Positions 9,781-21,432 of a DNA stretch of 64,000 bases are shown piece after piece. The DNA lies in contig OX485808.1 of NCBI GenBank assembly GCA_950295325.1, positions 14,076,501 through 14,140,500 on the forward strand, given 5' to 3'. Each line of letters opens with the position of its first letter. The stretch's first letter is position 1. The position numbers and the translations under genes were made by a program. The notes below the pieces were generated by a model. That model was not told the origin of the DNA. It saw only the letters and a list, made by a program, of their open reading frames with translations, and ran no database searches. This DNA comes from Polytrichum commune (Eukaryota > Streptophyta > Polytrichopsida > Polytrichales > Polytrichaceae).

Positions 9781-10820
9781 CCCAAAACCTCTCCCAACCA
9801 CTCAAACTCCTCCCAACCAAAATGAACAGACTTCAACACTAGTTACACACCGCAAGCATCCACTCCATGTCCATTGTCATCGTAAACAAACAAAACTTGA
9901 ATATACGTTGCCAAACAATTGGGTTCCCCTGGGTTTCAACCCACACCAACCACACATCGTAGCCCCGTTTTTTCCAATTCAATACTCTCGTTGAAAATGA
10001 AATTATGAGCAATGAGCAATGAGAGTGGCAAGCGAGCTCCCCAAGTGTCTCAATCATAATAGGGAGATGGAAGTATTAAATAATCTCAAATGGGCCTCAT
10101 TAGGTTTCAAACGTGGACCTTCGTCAATCATGAAGCATTGCCACCCATCAACTGAATCCTACAACTCCAATGTGGCAAAACATGAACCCACTTTCATACT
10201 TTAGCACCCCTTGCCCCCCACACTACCACAATCTCCTTGGTTACATATGTTATCATTACCTCAAATAGAGCCCCCCCCAAAAAGGGTAAGTAAACTACAA
10301 ACGAAAAGGCTTTTCATTCATGCTTGCTCCATTCGAAGTTGGTTTTATATCTGTTTATCTAAAATTATGTTTGCAACCGCTTTTGTTCTTTGGGTTAAAA
10401 TCAAATTGATTCTTATGTCGAGGCCATGATCAAATTTGCGTCATCTAGTAACTTTTGTTGACTTGATCGACACATGGAAGTGTGCCCTAAGAGCATCTTC
10501 ATATTGTAGCACCATAGCTGGTTCGCACCTCAAAACGAATTTTTATTTTTATTTTTTTTAAATAAGGTTCGTCAACGAGAAACATAATTTATGCAATTTC
10601 GTCAATCCTATGATTTTAAAGAGATTAATTCGTTTTTTCGTTAAGGTTCAGCGGTTGTGCAAATAGGTTGTTGTTTTTTTCATTCATTCGTGGCGGCTTC
10701 TTGGCCTTAGACCTAAGTATCCACCTTAACTTTACTTAGTGCGGGTCTTGTTTGTCTTTGCACAATGTATGTGTTAGGTCTTTTGTATGCACTTTGATAT
10801 GTGTGAGAAGAGTGTTAGAA
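9781..10820. other. No gene recognised
   Basis: Short open frames on both strands lack ATG starts or recognisable motifs. The sequence is unremarkable AT-rich spacer with a few poly-C and poly-T runs. Confidence 0.4.
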
Positions 10821-11201
10821 ATGGCACCAAAACAACGACGGGTTGATTTTTCTTTTATACCTATTAGCAAGGAAAAGAGGGAGATGGATAGAGAGAGAGA
10901 GTTTGCTCCTCTTTGTGAAATAACAAAGCATCACAACATCAGAAACATTAGAATTGATTCAGACACAATTGTTCTAGAGGAGAGATTTGCCACCCGGGGC
11001 TCCCTCAACGACACCTTGAGCATAAATAATAAGAATAACAAGGCTCCAAATAAATCGAATAAGTTTGTTCCTACATGTGTGCTAACAATCTTTAGCCTTA
11101 CAAAAAATCCTTTGATGAAAGACATCAAAAGGCTGAACATGATTGCACACATGAGAGGCTGGGACCCTAACCTCACCGTTGGCAACAAACATTGTGCATA
11201 A
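10821..11201 (+). CDS. Hypothetical protein, 126 codons
   Basis: ATG at 10821 (gaaATGGCA, a good plant start context) opens 126 codons to TAA. The protein is basic at the N-terminus (MAPKQRRVDFSF), has a charged KEKREMDREREF stretch and an N/K-rich centre, and ends HMRGWDPNLTVGNKHCA. I recognise no domain. A diverged second copy of the middle of this sequence lies at about 11230-11510, sharing ctctttgtgaaataa and AAAATCCTTTGATGAAA-like words, without an open frame. That suggests a repeated sequence or an old gene duplicate. It could be chance or a transposon exon. Confidence 0.3.
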   Translation: MAPKQRRVDFSFIPISKEKREMDREREFAPLCEITKHHNIRNIRIDSDTIVLEERFATRGSLNDTLSINNKNNKAPNKSNKFVPTCVLTIFSLTKNPLMKDIKRLNMIAHMRGWDPNLTVGNKHCA

Positions 11202-11229
11202 ATTTTTTAAAATTTAAACGCACATACAA

Positions 11230-11510
11230 ACACGCTGCTAGTCCTCTTTGTGAAATAATAAATTCCAGTTCATTAATCATAAGCATCATCAAAAGTGATC
11301 TTGAAACATACGTTCTAAAGGGAGTGTTGACATCCCAGGCTGATCCCTACTAAGAATAATGCACTCCATATCAACGCACATATCCAAGCCGAGACATTAA
11401 GCATATCTATCAAACAGTTCAAAGGTTGACTAGTTGGAGATCGAACAAGTGCTCAAACACATCTTGTGCTCGTATGGAAAATCCTTCGATGAAAAGTAAA
11501 GATCCATGAT
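11230..11510 (+). repeat. Diverged copy of the 10.9-11.2 kb sequence
   Basis: Words from the upstream ORF reappear in the same order: gtcctctttgtgaaataa, then ttctaaagggag...atccc, then gaaaatccttcgatgaaaag. Spacing is similar but no reading frame is kept. Confidence 0.4.
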
Positions 11511-12707
11511 TATATTGTAGGAAACAAACTTACAGAAGAACACACAAAAAAACAAGGATGCAAGCATCCAAAGCTCCACATATCTAATCACAACCATTTT
11601 CCATATGAAGGAGTCCCTATGCGTTCCTACATGTGGGCACATATGTTGCTAATGAAAACAAAAAGTGGCAACAAGATGTGTTGCTGACCATGTAGATGGA
11701 CAACAAATCTTTCTACTTAAACATCAACCAACAATTACATCAAAATATCATTCAAGCATATGGGAAGGTGGCGAGTGAAAACCTCGGGAATTAGCTCATG
11801 CCCTTATCCCCTAATGAATGAGATCAACATGATTTGCAAATATAAAAACATAAAAACGATGGTTAGGTATAGGTTGGTAGAGCTGCTCCCCGTGTAGAAG
11901 CCTTTGGGTCTCCTCGCCCTCATGAGCCCCTCCTCTACACTTACTAGGCAAGATGAAGGCAAGGCATTTTAAGGGTAGCATTGGGAAGTGCTCGGCGTTT
12001 TTGTCCCGTGACTTGAGCAACCTCATGAAGTTCATGAGCGAGGCGCCGAGCCATTAATGCGTAATCATGCAACCTCTTACAACACGTGGACGTGGTTGGA
12101 GCTTAGAAGAGTCCAAATTTTCCACTATTCGTTTTTTTTCCTAATGTAAATTTTCACTTGTTCATTTGATTCGACTCATAATTTCCGATTTTTTTCGGTT
12201 TTCTATTTGGAAATTATTTTTGCACGAACTAGCTATGGTGCTACGGTAGTGGCTAACACAACTCTCTTAACATAGCATATCACGATTTTAAGTGTTTGCC
12301 AACTATATCCAACTTGATGGCATGTGTATGGACAATGTTTGTGTGTACCAAACATAGAGTACAATGTTTGTGTGTGTACAACGTTGACACATGAAACATA
12401 ATTGTTATTGTTATCGATGCTTGCTAGATCGAGCAAACACAATTGAATAATTATATTGTGGAACACCATCAAAATGTTTTTGGTCATTTTATTTAACTTG
12501 CTTCGACTTAGTATGATGTAACTTTCCAGATTTTAAATTCAATGTGCCTTCTACAAACATAAAGTTTGGTATATTATAAAATATTATAGACCATGCAACT
12601 TAGTGATTCATGATCACAATGTTTCCAAACATATTCCCAAGGAGATACAATACGCGTGACTGAAAGTAATCCCTCAATTAGAATGCCAAAAACCTTTGTT
12701 TTGTGTG
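11511..12707. other. No gene recognised
   Basis: AT-rich spacer. No ORF with coding character and no clear element boundary was found. Confidence 0.4.
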
Positions 12708-13030
12708 TACACTAAATATTGTATTTAGTGTCACCATTTATGTATGTCTTGCTCAATGCTAATGGTAACCACATGTGTAGTGTTACCAACACTACATGTA
12801 AACGTGACATAATTTGTAATTATTTTCTAAAAGAAAACTTGGGGATTGTGGATTTATAGTATTGACAAATACCGTCACTTACCTAAGTGATTTTTCATTG
12901 AAATTTCAATCATCTATGATAGTATCATTACACAACTTGTTGATTTGGAAAATATACCAAAAGTGGATAAACTAGAAGTAAGTTGGGATGACAATTATTG
13001 TAAACTTTGCAATAACTCCAAGGTCTTTGC
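12708..13030 (-). mobile_element. MITE with palindromic CACTAAATA end, minus orientation, one end lost
   Basis: TA then CACTAAATATTGTATTTAGTG at 12710 matches the right end of the element at 60613-62423. Further in, aatataccaaaagtggat and agtaagttgggatgacaatt (about 12950-13000) are the reverse complement of the left half of the copy at 38947-39250. The other terminus is not recognisable, so the copy is truncated near 13030. Confidence 0.6.
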
Positions 13031-13077
13031 AAATTGCAATACACCGAACATTCAAAGGAGAGAGAATTGTCTTATAA

Positions 13078-13190
13078 GAGAGTACCTCTCATGGATCCAA
13101 CGTAAAAACTACTGAGACATGTGATGAGTTCATGGGTGATTCATTTGAATTGACTTGGACTAGACTAATTTGGGATGTGTAAAGCTAATT
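13078..13190. repeat. Fragment of the 'cttattcatccaac' inverted-repeat family
   Basis: agagagtacctctcatggatccaac followed by gattcatttgaattgacttggactagacta resembles the element end and interior at 46180-46275. Only this fragment is present. Confidence 0.4.
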
Positions 13191-13439
13191 CCAGACACCC
13201 CAAGGTAACAATGGGGATTTTCTTAGGAGTGGTTAATGACGCTTCCACCAATTTGAGATAGTGTGGCCTAGTCTAACTAATCAAAAGAGGCCCGGGGTTA
13301 CACAACCTAGTATGGCTAGTTAGGTCACTAAGTTAATCTATTCCCGAGATCTTTTATACAGGGAATTAAGTTAAGTGTGCCGCAAAAGTTAGTTAAAATA
13401 CCAAGACCGACCTATTTGCGCCTTGATTACGAGCAGACA

Positions 13440-13652
13440 GCGGCGCAGCCCGGCGCCGTCAGATGATCTGGATCGGACGGTGGGCTGCGGGAGATTGGGG
13501 GCAGGGACGACGGGGAGGAAGGCAGGGAGCTAGGGTTAAGAGTCCGCGGCGCTGCTGAACTCTTCCCTTCACTCTTTGGCGCTCTCTCTGTGTGAGAGCT
13601 GCTCCCGACGCCTTCATCTCGCTGACATCCTCTCTGCGTCGTTTATACTCAG
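13440..13652 (+). promoter_or_regulatory. EF1A proximal promoter and 5' UTR exon 1
   Basis: The DNA becomes GC-rich at about 13440. A telo-box core (tagggtt, i.e. AACCCTA on the other strand) lies at 13531-13537. It is followed at about 13560-13590 by a pyrimidine-rich stretch (ctcttcccttcactcttt...ctctctctg) of the kind found at starts of plant translation-apparatus transcripts. Telo boxes are established in plant EF1A and ribosomal protein promoters. The exact start site is not visible. Confidence 0.55.
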
Positions 13653-14062
13653 GTTCGTCGGCAGATGCACTCGTGTACTTCCGGTGCGCATGTATGCATT
13701 TTTTTTTTGCTTTGTTGAGTGGACGCGAGACGAGGTTTGTGCAGCTTGTTTAGTTTTGCTGGATAGGGTTCCGTTTGGGAGGGGTTGTTGGAAGCGGTGT
13801 GGCGGCGGTCCGGTGTTCGCACGGGGATTGGAATTGAGCTAGGCCGGTGAGAAGAGGGGTTTTGTTGTGGTGGGAGTTGTTTGGGATTTGGCGGCGTCCA
13901 GAAGGTGGGGTTTTACATGTCGCATGGAGAGTTTGTCGAATAGTGTGCTTGGGTGTTGGATGTCAGTGGGCGGGGTTGTTTGAAATGCCTGGCACTGAGT
14001 TTTGTTTTTTTGGTTAGTTTGTGGTATTGAGGGGGTTGGTGAATTGCATGCGTGGGGTGCAG
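13653..14062 (+). other. Putative 5' UTR intron of EF1A
   Basis: A donor CAG|GTTCGT at 13652/13653 and an acceptor ggtgcag ending at 14062, ten bases before the ATG, with a T-rich interior, define a 410-bp leader intron. Leader introns are typical of plant EF1A genes. No transcript evidence is available. Confidence 0.55.
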
Positions 14063-14072
14063 AGCATTCAAG

Positions 14073-15658
14073 ATGGGTAAGGAGAAAGCCCATATCAACA
14101 TCGTGGTCATCGGACATGTGGACTCCGGGAAGTCGACGACGACCGGTCACCTTATCTACAAGTTGGGAGGTATCGACAAGCGTGTGATCGAGCGTTTCGA
14201 GAAGGAAGCGGCGGAAATGAACAAGCGTTCGTTCAAGTACGCGTGGGTGCTGGACAAGTTGAAGGCAGAGCGCGAGCGCGGTATCACGATCGATATCGCT
14301 CTGTGGAAGTTCGAGACGACGAAGTACTACTGCACCGTGATCGACGCACCCGGACATCGCGATTTCATCAAGAACATGATCACGGGAACGTCACAGGCTG
14401 ATTGCGCCGTGTTGATCATCGACTCGACGACGGGAGGATTCGAAGCCGGTATCTCGAAGGACGGGCAGACGCGTGAGCACGCGTTGTTGGCATTCACATT
14501 GGGAGTGAAGCAGATGATCTGTTGCTGCAACAAGGTATGTGGTGGGAGTTATGTTGGAGGGTTGCGGAAAGTCGGTGGTTGGGAAGGGGTTAAATGTGGA
14601 TTTTGGGTTTTGGAATTTATGTTTCGTTTAGCTGGGATGGGCAGAAATGCAAAGTGAGATGTCTGCACAAGAGACGGTGGGGGTGTGGGTTATGTGTTGG
14701 GAGGTGATTGTGAGGTTTGAGGTACATTGGGAAACGGAGGCATAGGGAATGATTGTTGGGAATGTGTGGATTGCAGATGGACGCCACGACCCCGAAGTAC
14801 AGCAAGGCCCGTTTCGATGAGATCACGAAGGAGGTGTCTTCGTACTTGAAGAAGGTGGGGTACAACCCCGACAAGATTCCGTTCGTGCCCATCTCGGGAT
14901 TCGAGGGAGACAACATGATCGAGAGGTCGTCGAACTTGGACTGGTACAAGGGGCCGACGCTGCTGGAGGCTTTGGACGGCATTTTCGAGCCGAAGAGGCC
15001 ATCGGACAAGCCATTGAGGTTGCCCCTGCAGGACGTGTACAAGATCGGAGGCATCGGAACTGTGCCGGTGGGACGAGTGGAGACAGGAGTTATCAAGCCC
15101 GGTATGTTGGTGTGCTTCGCGCCGACGGGACTGACGACTGAGGTGAAGTCGGTGGAAATGCACCACGAGTCGATGTTGGAGGCGCACCCGGGAGACAACG
15201 TGGGATTCAACGTGAAGAACGTGGCGGTGAAGGACCTGAAGAGAGGGTACGTGGCGTCGGACTCGAAGAACGACCCGGCGCGCGAGGCGGCCAACTTCAC
15301 GGCGCAGGTGATCATCATGAACCACCCCGGACAGATCGGGAACGGGTACGCGCCGGTGCTGGATTGCCACACGTCGCACATCGCGGTGAAGTTCGCGGAG
15401 ATTTTGACGAAGGTGGACAGGCGGTCCGGAAAGGAGCTTGAGAAGGAGCCGAAGTTTTTGAAGAACGGAGACGCCGGGTTCGTGAAGATGATTCCGACGA
15501 AGCCGATGACGGTGGAGACTTTCGCCGAGTACCCGCCATTGGGACGGTTCGCGGTGCGCGACATGAGGCAGACGGTGGCGGTGGGAGTGATCAAGGCTGT
15601 GGAGAAGAAGGATCCGTCGGGCGCGAAGGTGACGAAGGCGGCTCTGAAGAAGAAGTGA
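14073..15658 (+). CDS. EF1A: Elongation factor 1-alpha (eEF1A), two coding exons
   Basis: Cytosolic GTPase that delivers aminoacyl-tRNA to the ribosome. ATG 14073 (caagATGGGTAAGGAG) starts exon 1 (14073-14534, 154 codons). A 242-bp GT-AG intron (14535-14776) follows, then exon 2 (14777-15658, 293 codons plus TGA), giving 447 residues, the usual plant length. The GTP-binding motifs are intact: GHVDSGKS (14-21), GITID near 70, DAPGH (91-95) and NKMD (153-156). The intron falls exactly between K154 and M155, so it splits the NKMD motif between codons. Domains II and III ([14 protein letters not shown]..., [14 protein letters not shown]) are complete, and the protein ends [10 protein letters not shown]. 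Codons are strongly GC-ending in contrast to the AT-rich surroundings, as expected of a highly expressed gene. An upstream in-frame GTG at 14052 is not the start. Confidence 0.97.
14535..14776 (+). other. EF1A coding-region intron
   Basis: Donor AAG|GTATGT and acceptor TTGCAG|ATG bound the intron. Joining the exons restores the conserved CCCNKMDATTPK sequence with no gap. Confidence 0.95.
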
Positions 15659-18079
15659 ATAGCGTCGACGGAGCCGCAGCAGGGCAGTTGCGGTGGATGG
15701 CCCGCGGCGTTGGTTGCGGGTCCCGTTCAATCTCGTCTGGTTCATGCTTGTTCGATACATTTGTTGCTCGCCCGGCAGAGGCAGACTTGGGTGCTTGACA
15801 GACGATGGCAGGGCCGATGTGGTTTTTGATAAAACATATATAAAATTTTGATGACTACGACATTCATTTTAATTTTTATGTGAGGAGGGTTGTTGCAGTA
15901 AGGGAGTGCGTGCATGAATGGATTTTTGTGATGAATTATGGTTCGGTTTTATGAGATGGGGTGTGGGTTGCATTTTCCATGTGAAGTATGTTGAATAAGG
16001 ATTGCGGGTTGTTTTGTGATTTGGGTGTTTAGTGAGTAGATGTATTTTGTTCAATTTCAGATTGGAATGTCGTGAGCCAATATTGTGAAGACTGCTTTGA
16101 ATGGAGTAATATGATACAATGGGTTGCTGGTTTTTGCAAAAGTGATTGTTCCTAAGCCGGGATTTGGCTAGATGTCTGATCGTGTGAGTGATTGATTTTA
16201 TGGCAACTGTGAAGAGAGTAATTTGTATGTGTGAGCTTCTGTACTTCTTCCTGTGGTAATCTCGAGGGAATTTATTGTGGCTGCTATGAAGAATATTTCG
16301 AAGCCAGGCAATGAACTCGGATGTGCGGCTGATAGTTACATGTGAAGCGGTTGAGTTTGAAAAGCACCCCGCTGCTTCAAGATGGCTGGAAATGTAGCTG
16401 TCAATATAGAGCAGTTCTCGTAAGGAGATCCGAAACTTGCAACGGGCTGGAGTTGGAAGTATTAATACTTGGAGTACGCACGTCAGTTGTGCTAGTAAAT
16501 CTCCGCTCACGTTGATGGTAGGTTGTCGCTATACTTGTTCTACCATTTCTTACAGACGCACATTCTAACTGAAGTTTTCGTTTAGGCAAGTACATTCCAA
16601 AACCTCGTTGACCGAGTATATGAAGTGCTTCGAATGTTTAATGCATGGATCTCTTCGATTTGAGCGCGTTGAATCTACGCACAGGCTTAGAAGGTGAAGT
16701 TTGGGCTTCTGAATATATGTGTGGCGATAAGGGAGTTTTTTGTGAAGTTTTGCAATTTTAAGTTCTCAAGGAGTACATTTGGGACAAGAATCTTGGGTAA
16801 GTTACGAGACTATTGAAATTAGGTTTACTTCGGGATTTTGTTGGTTCCTCGAGGTTTGCACCTCTGGGTTGTGTAACGGCTGCCTAATCCAGAAACAAAG
16901 TGGATGTTGCTTAACTCGTCAATACATACCTACTTTTTCCTTAACTGGGCAACTCCATCATAAAAAGTTGTAACTATGGTGTTATCCCCAATGATATAAC
17001 TTGAGAGTAAGTGAGTCAGACGATCTTTTGCTACTTGATGGTAGATGTAGCATTACATATATTACAGATTGTGGGTAGTATCCTAGGAGCATATTCGGTC
17101 GGCGGTTTTGAACCTCTAGGTTTGGTTGAAAACTTCAACTTGGGATTGTAGTTTCGGGTGTATGGTCTAAGGCAGGGTAATGCATGCATTCAATGACGCT
17201 GTGTCATATTTTTCTACTGATGATGTCTTATCGAGAAGAAGTCTATGGGAGGCGAACCAGGGATCTGGCCTCTCGTGAGGCCACGTCGCCAATTCGAAAC
17301 CTTGAAAATGTGGTGAATCTACGTATTGCTGTCATTTTTGGTGGTTACTCCTAGTTTCACATCGCCTTGTTCTTTGTGAGGGCTGTTAATTTTCCAGCTA
17401 AGGTGCAAAGTACAAATATCCAAAACCAGCACTAAGCCTAAGTGTGAAACCTGCCACTCTGTAGACTACCACTGCTAAATGTACAAGAGCGGGAGATAGT
17501 GTTGGTTTTAGGTTTTGAATATGCATACCTTGCTGACTCTATTATATTAGAGCTTAGAAACAGTTGGAGCTCGACGGATCTAAGATAACTTGTCTTCAGT
17601 AAGTGATATTTGTACAGTCAGAAATCCATTTGTGGTGAAGGACTATTTGGATTTACACAGTGCTATATCTTTTTACTATTGATGTAATTGTTTTAACAAG
17701 CAAAGTTGTTGATTATTTGTAATGTCCAAACTACCAATTTCAAATTTGTTGGTAAAATATGAGATATACAATAAATAGACATAGCATTGTGTAATTCCAA
17801 GTAGTAAGTGACACTAAATATCATATTTAGTGTAGCATTGTCTTCAGGATGGTTGCATGACAATTTTCCCAGTGAAACTATATTTGAGCCAACCTAATAC
17901 AAAATGAAATTGAAAATACATATGTATGCAACAAATGGTGATCACATGTAGGATTGTGGTCATTCCTATGATTGTGCATTTAATTAGTGAGATGATTTCA
18001 TAGATAAGTATCACAATTCAACTCAAAATAATAGGCAGTAACATTAAACAAAATGGACCCTTGGGACCTTTAAGGGTTG
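15659..18079. other. EF1A 3' flank and spacer without recognised genes
   Basis: The EF1A 3' UTR probably ends within about 200 bases of the stop (aaaacatatataaaa near 15832-15846). Beyond it I see no coding region. A solitary palindrome of the CACTAAATA type (gacactaaatatcatattta, continuing gtgtag) sits at 17810-17833. Confidence 0.45.
17810..17833. repeat. Solitary CACTAAATA palindrome
   Basis: It reads as a palindrome around atc/gat and matches the TIRs of the MITEs at 12710, 38947 and 60613. No partner terminus was found nearby. Confidence 0.5.
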
Positions 18080-18247
18080 ATATAACATAGGAGACTAGAT
18101 TTGTCTTGTTGTCAAACGTATGACTAGGTGAGATCATATAACATAGGAGACTAGATTTGTCTTGTTGTCAAACATATGACTAGGTGAGATCATATAACAT
18201 AGGAGACTAGATTTGTCTTGTTGTCAAACATATGACGAGGTGAGATC
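18080..18247 (+). repeat. Three perfect-register 56-bp tandem repeats
   Basis: Copies at 18080-18135, 18136-18191 and 18192-18247 start atataacataggagactaga and differ at only two or so positions. The near identity implies recent expansion. Confidence 0.95.
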
Positions 18248-20468
18248 ATATGGTCATTTTGGTCTTGTAGGATTATGTATTCTAACCTCCCTATTGTCAT
18301 GCACGTGTCAACCAAAGTGGACATGATATCAAGGAGGTTTGCAATGTGAACATGGATGCATGTTAATGGAGAATTAGTTCAACATTGCAATAATGACAAT
18401 GATGACAAAGTTGACAACATGATGCGTGCTAGTTTATGGTTTCAATTCTTGGTGGATTATTTTCATTTCAAATTCTATGACATACAAGAAAGTATTGTGA
18501 CAACAAGGATGAAGATTTAAACTGAGCACATCTGTTCCCTAGGGTTTCGGGATATAAGAGAGGGAGTGACATAATATGGGATCTTCATGGCTAACTTGCA
18601 CAGTAGCCTGAAGAGGTTATGTGGAGTATGTACCAATGCTTCTATACCAATTCATTTATAAATAAATGTGAAGCTCGCTCTCTAAGAATCGAATGGAATC
18701 GATTTGAGGGTGGGATCCAGATATTGAAAAATTTATTCTGTGTGGCGATGTTTATGCCTTTTGTTCATCATGGAAGCTTGAAACGGATTCTTATGGGTAT
18801 GGATGCTTCAGACTTGGATGTATGTATGAACATGGTGTTTCAACTTGGACAAGTTTAATGTACGCATATCAGGTTGATTTTTGTTGTTATGCATACACTT
18901 CATGGCAGAACATTCTCCTGCATAAGGTAGAGCATGCTAAAACCCCATAGAACTAACACTGTAAAACCTTGCACAATACGAACATGTTGATTTTGCAAAA
19001 GTCCACCACCTGAGAGAGTTGGGTGAATTCCAATAAAACTTTTGAGGAATTTCATCTTGATTCTTGCGAATGTGAGTGCATGTGAACTTTTGCATTCAAA
19101 ATTTGGTCCTGAAATTTGCAATCTTAGTGATTAGTATTTGCTAAGTGGATGAGAGAATTTCCAATCCCATCCAACAGGCAAATTTGTCCTTAGAGTTGGA
19201 AGTCCCACAGCAGGGCCACATACTTTTGTGGAACCTCAGCTTGACAAGTATGACTCACATGACAAGGAACTCAAAAACATTTGAACAAAAAACCTGGGTT
19301 GGCAGTGCCCAGTCCAGTGTCAGGTGATTTTTGGACATTATCAGTCAAGATCCTTGGATTTCCAAGTTCAACCAGTTACATGCCGACATCTTTCGGTTTT
19401 TTGGGGTAAGATGTGGGTGTATTCCATAGATTCCTCTAAAGTAATTGGTAAGTTTCCTGAAGTCTTGAACTTCGATCAGTTATTTCTCAAACTCAACTGG
19501 TTCATATGTAACTAAGCTTACCAGCCGGTTCTCCCCATTGATTGGACCCAGTTGATCTTCGATCTAAGAATAATGATTTTAAATTGGTAGACTCCTTGCT
19601 TCGAGGACTGTTCCCATCTGCAAAGAGCTCTTAACTCTGAACCCCTACATACTGGCCGGGTATATGCAATTAAATTTCAGGAATTTTACCTTGTTCATAT
19701 TTTCTTCCAAAACTCAATTGTTTAGTGTCCTAGTTAGTGGATGCTGAAATCAAAATCATGGGCTGGGTCGGGTCGTCTGACAACCAGAAAATGGATAAAA
19801 TTTATTGTTTAGAGTTTGATGTATGCTGAGCTGATGGTATTCCCACTCCAGAGCATGAGGTTTTGCAATCCTATATCCTAAGTGCAAAGGTTTGCAAAGT
19901 TTCTTCCTAAATGCTAAACATTTGAACCTAGCAAAAATGATGAGTTCCAGAACTTCAATTCTTAGAATGAGGATGTGTCCAAAAATTTGCTGAACAAATG
20001 CATCATCATCCCCACATTGTGTGTGGTGGAACTGATCCAATGATGTTTGTATTTCGAACTTGTTATTCTTCTTGTTGTGATCCCTGATCATCTTGCGAAG
20101 ATGTTCAATCACACAGTAAGGTTTCAAGCGCACAAAACTGACAAAATTGTACAGAATTACTCTCAAGACAGGAAGATTCTAAGTCTGTCAAGAAAAAGGG
20201 AAAATTCGGTGCCCATGTGTATTTACCATAGAGCATGTAAGGATATATACAATCGACAGATTCATCAACGTCCTCCTCCGCCATGACTAACCACATGATT
20301 TAGAAGCTCTTAGAAAATCCCATTCAACAGGATATAAGAGTATCACAAATGATGAAAATTAAAAAAAGAAGTTTCCTAAGTATTTGGCACATAATTAATC
20401 TTGTGGTATAAGTAGTTGCAGACGTGTACAATAGAGTTGTATACCTAAGTGCATGTAAAAATCTTGAG
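18248..20468. other. No gene recognised
   Basis: Open frames on both strands (for example around 18619-18858 plus, and 19756-20296 minus) lack recognisable domains, and the longest begin with non-ATG codons. A short ATG frame at 20105-20283 on the minus strand (MAEEDVDESVDC...) is noted but not supported. Confidence 0.35.
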
Positions 20469-21430
20469 GATGCAACGAAATTCTAGGTTTTATTAAGTGA
20501 TGAAATTGTCTTCCTTTTTGTACACTCACCTATCACGGTGATTAAGCTGACGTTGTGCTCTCAAATTTTGCAGTAACATCTGAACTTGCTTAGTGAAAAG
20601 GGGTGCCGTTGCAAGCTCAGATGATCAGGGAAGTGAGATTCCTCATAGTGCATCTTTAAGAAACAAAAAACCTTCTCAAATTAGAGAACAATTTAGCCAA
20701 TTTTACCTACTCAAAATAGATGTGGATAGTGACTAATTACAAATGATCCGCCAAAAATTGCTATGACCTAACCAGGCGGCTACTTCAACTGCCTACCTCC
20801 ATTCAAATGCAAATGCAAGTGATGCAAATTCTAGGTTTCATTTCGTGATGAATTCATCTTCCTCTTCGTACAGTCACCTATCACAGTGATTAAGCTTATA
20901 TTGTGCTCGCAATTTTTGAAGTAACACCTTGCATAGTGAAAGGGGTTGCCGTTGCAAGCTCAGATGATCAAGGAAGTGAGTTTCCTCATTGTATATCTTT
21001 AAGAAACAAAAAACCTTCTCAATTTCAAGCACAATTCAATCATTAATTCATCTACTCAAAATTGATGTGGAAACTGACTGAGTACATAAGATCCGCCGAA
21101 AATTGACATGACTTCACCTAGTCAGACGGCCAATCTAACTACCTATTTCCAATCAAATGCACATGCAATTCGTCTTCCACTTCGTACACTCACCTATCAA
21201 GGTGATTAAGCTTACGTTGTGCTCTATATTTTGTAGTGACACATGAACTTGCGTAGTGAAAAGGGGCGCCGTTGCAAATTCAGATGATCAAGAAAGCGAG
21301 ATACCTCCTTATGTCTCTTTGAAACCAAAACTTTCTCAATGTCAAGCACAATGTGACCAATTTCATCTACTCAAAATTGATGTGGAAATGGACTGAGTAT
21401 ATTAGATCCGCCGAGAATTGACATGACATA
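20469..21430 (-). repeat. Tandem array of copies of the HINT gene 3' end
   Basis: Three related units of about 320-345 bp occur (landmark gccgttgcaa near 20607, 20949 and 21269). They share tctaggtttcattt-like starts, cacctatcacggtgattaagct, cagatgatcaaggaag and accttctcaa. The third unit runs into the functional HINT stop and last codons. Units 1 and 2 carry decayed copies of those codons. At 20821-20768 (minus) the frame reads HLHLHLNGGRQLK, then a stop replacing W, then PPG and a stop. At about 21165-21118 a more diverged LHVHLIGNR...WP remains. The array is therefore duplicated gene end plus downstream sequence. Confidence 0.8.
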
Positions 21431-21432
21431 AC

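Noticed and set aside
14617-15760. Long minus-strand open frames of 325 and 356 codons opposite EF1A exon 2
   Set aside because: They mirror the GC-rich codon bias of EF1A on the other strand and encode low-complexity or nonsensical protein.
19756-20296. Minus-strand frames of 136 and 63 codons
   Set aside because: The longer begins at TTG. No splice sites join them convincingly and no domain is recognised; left as possible but unsupported.
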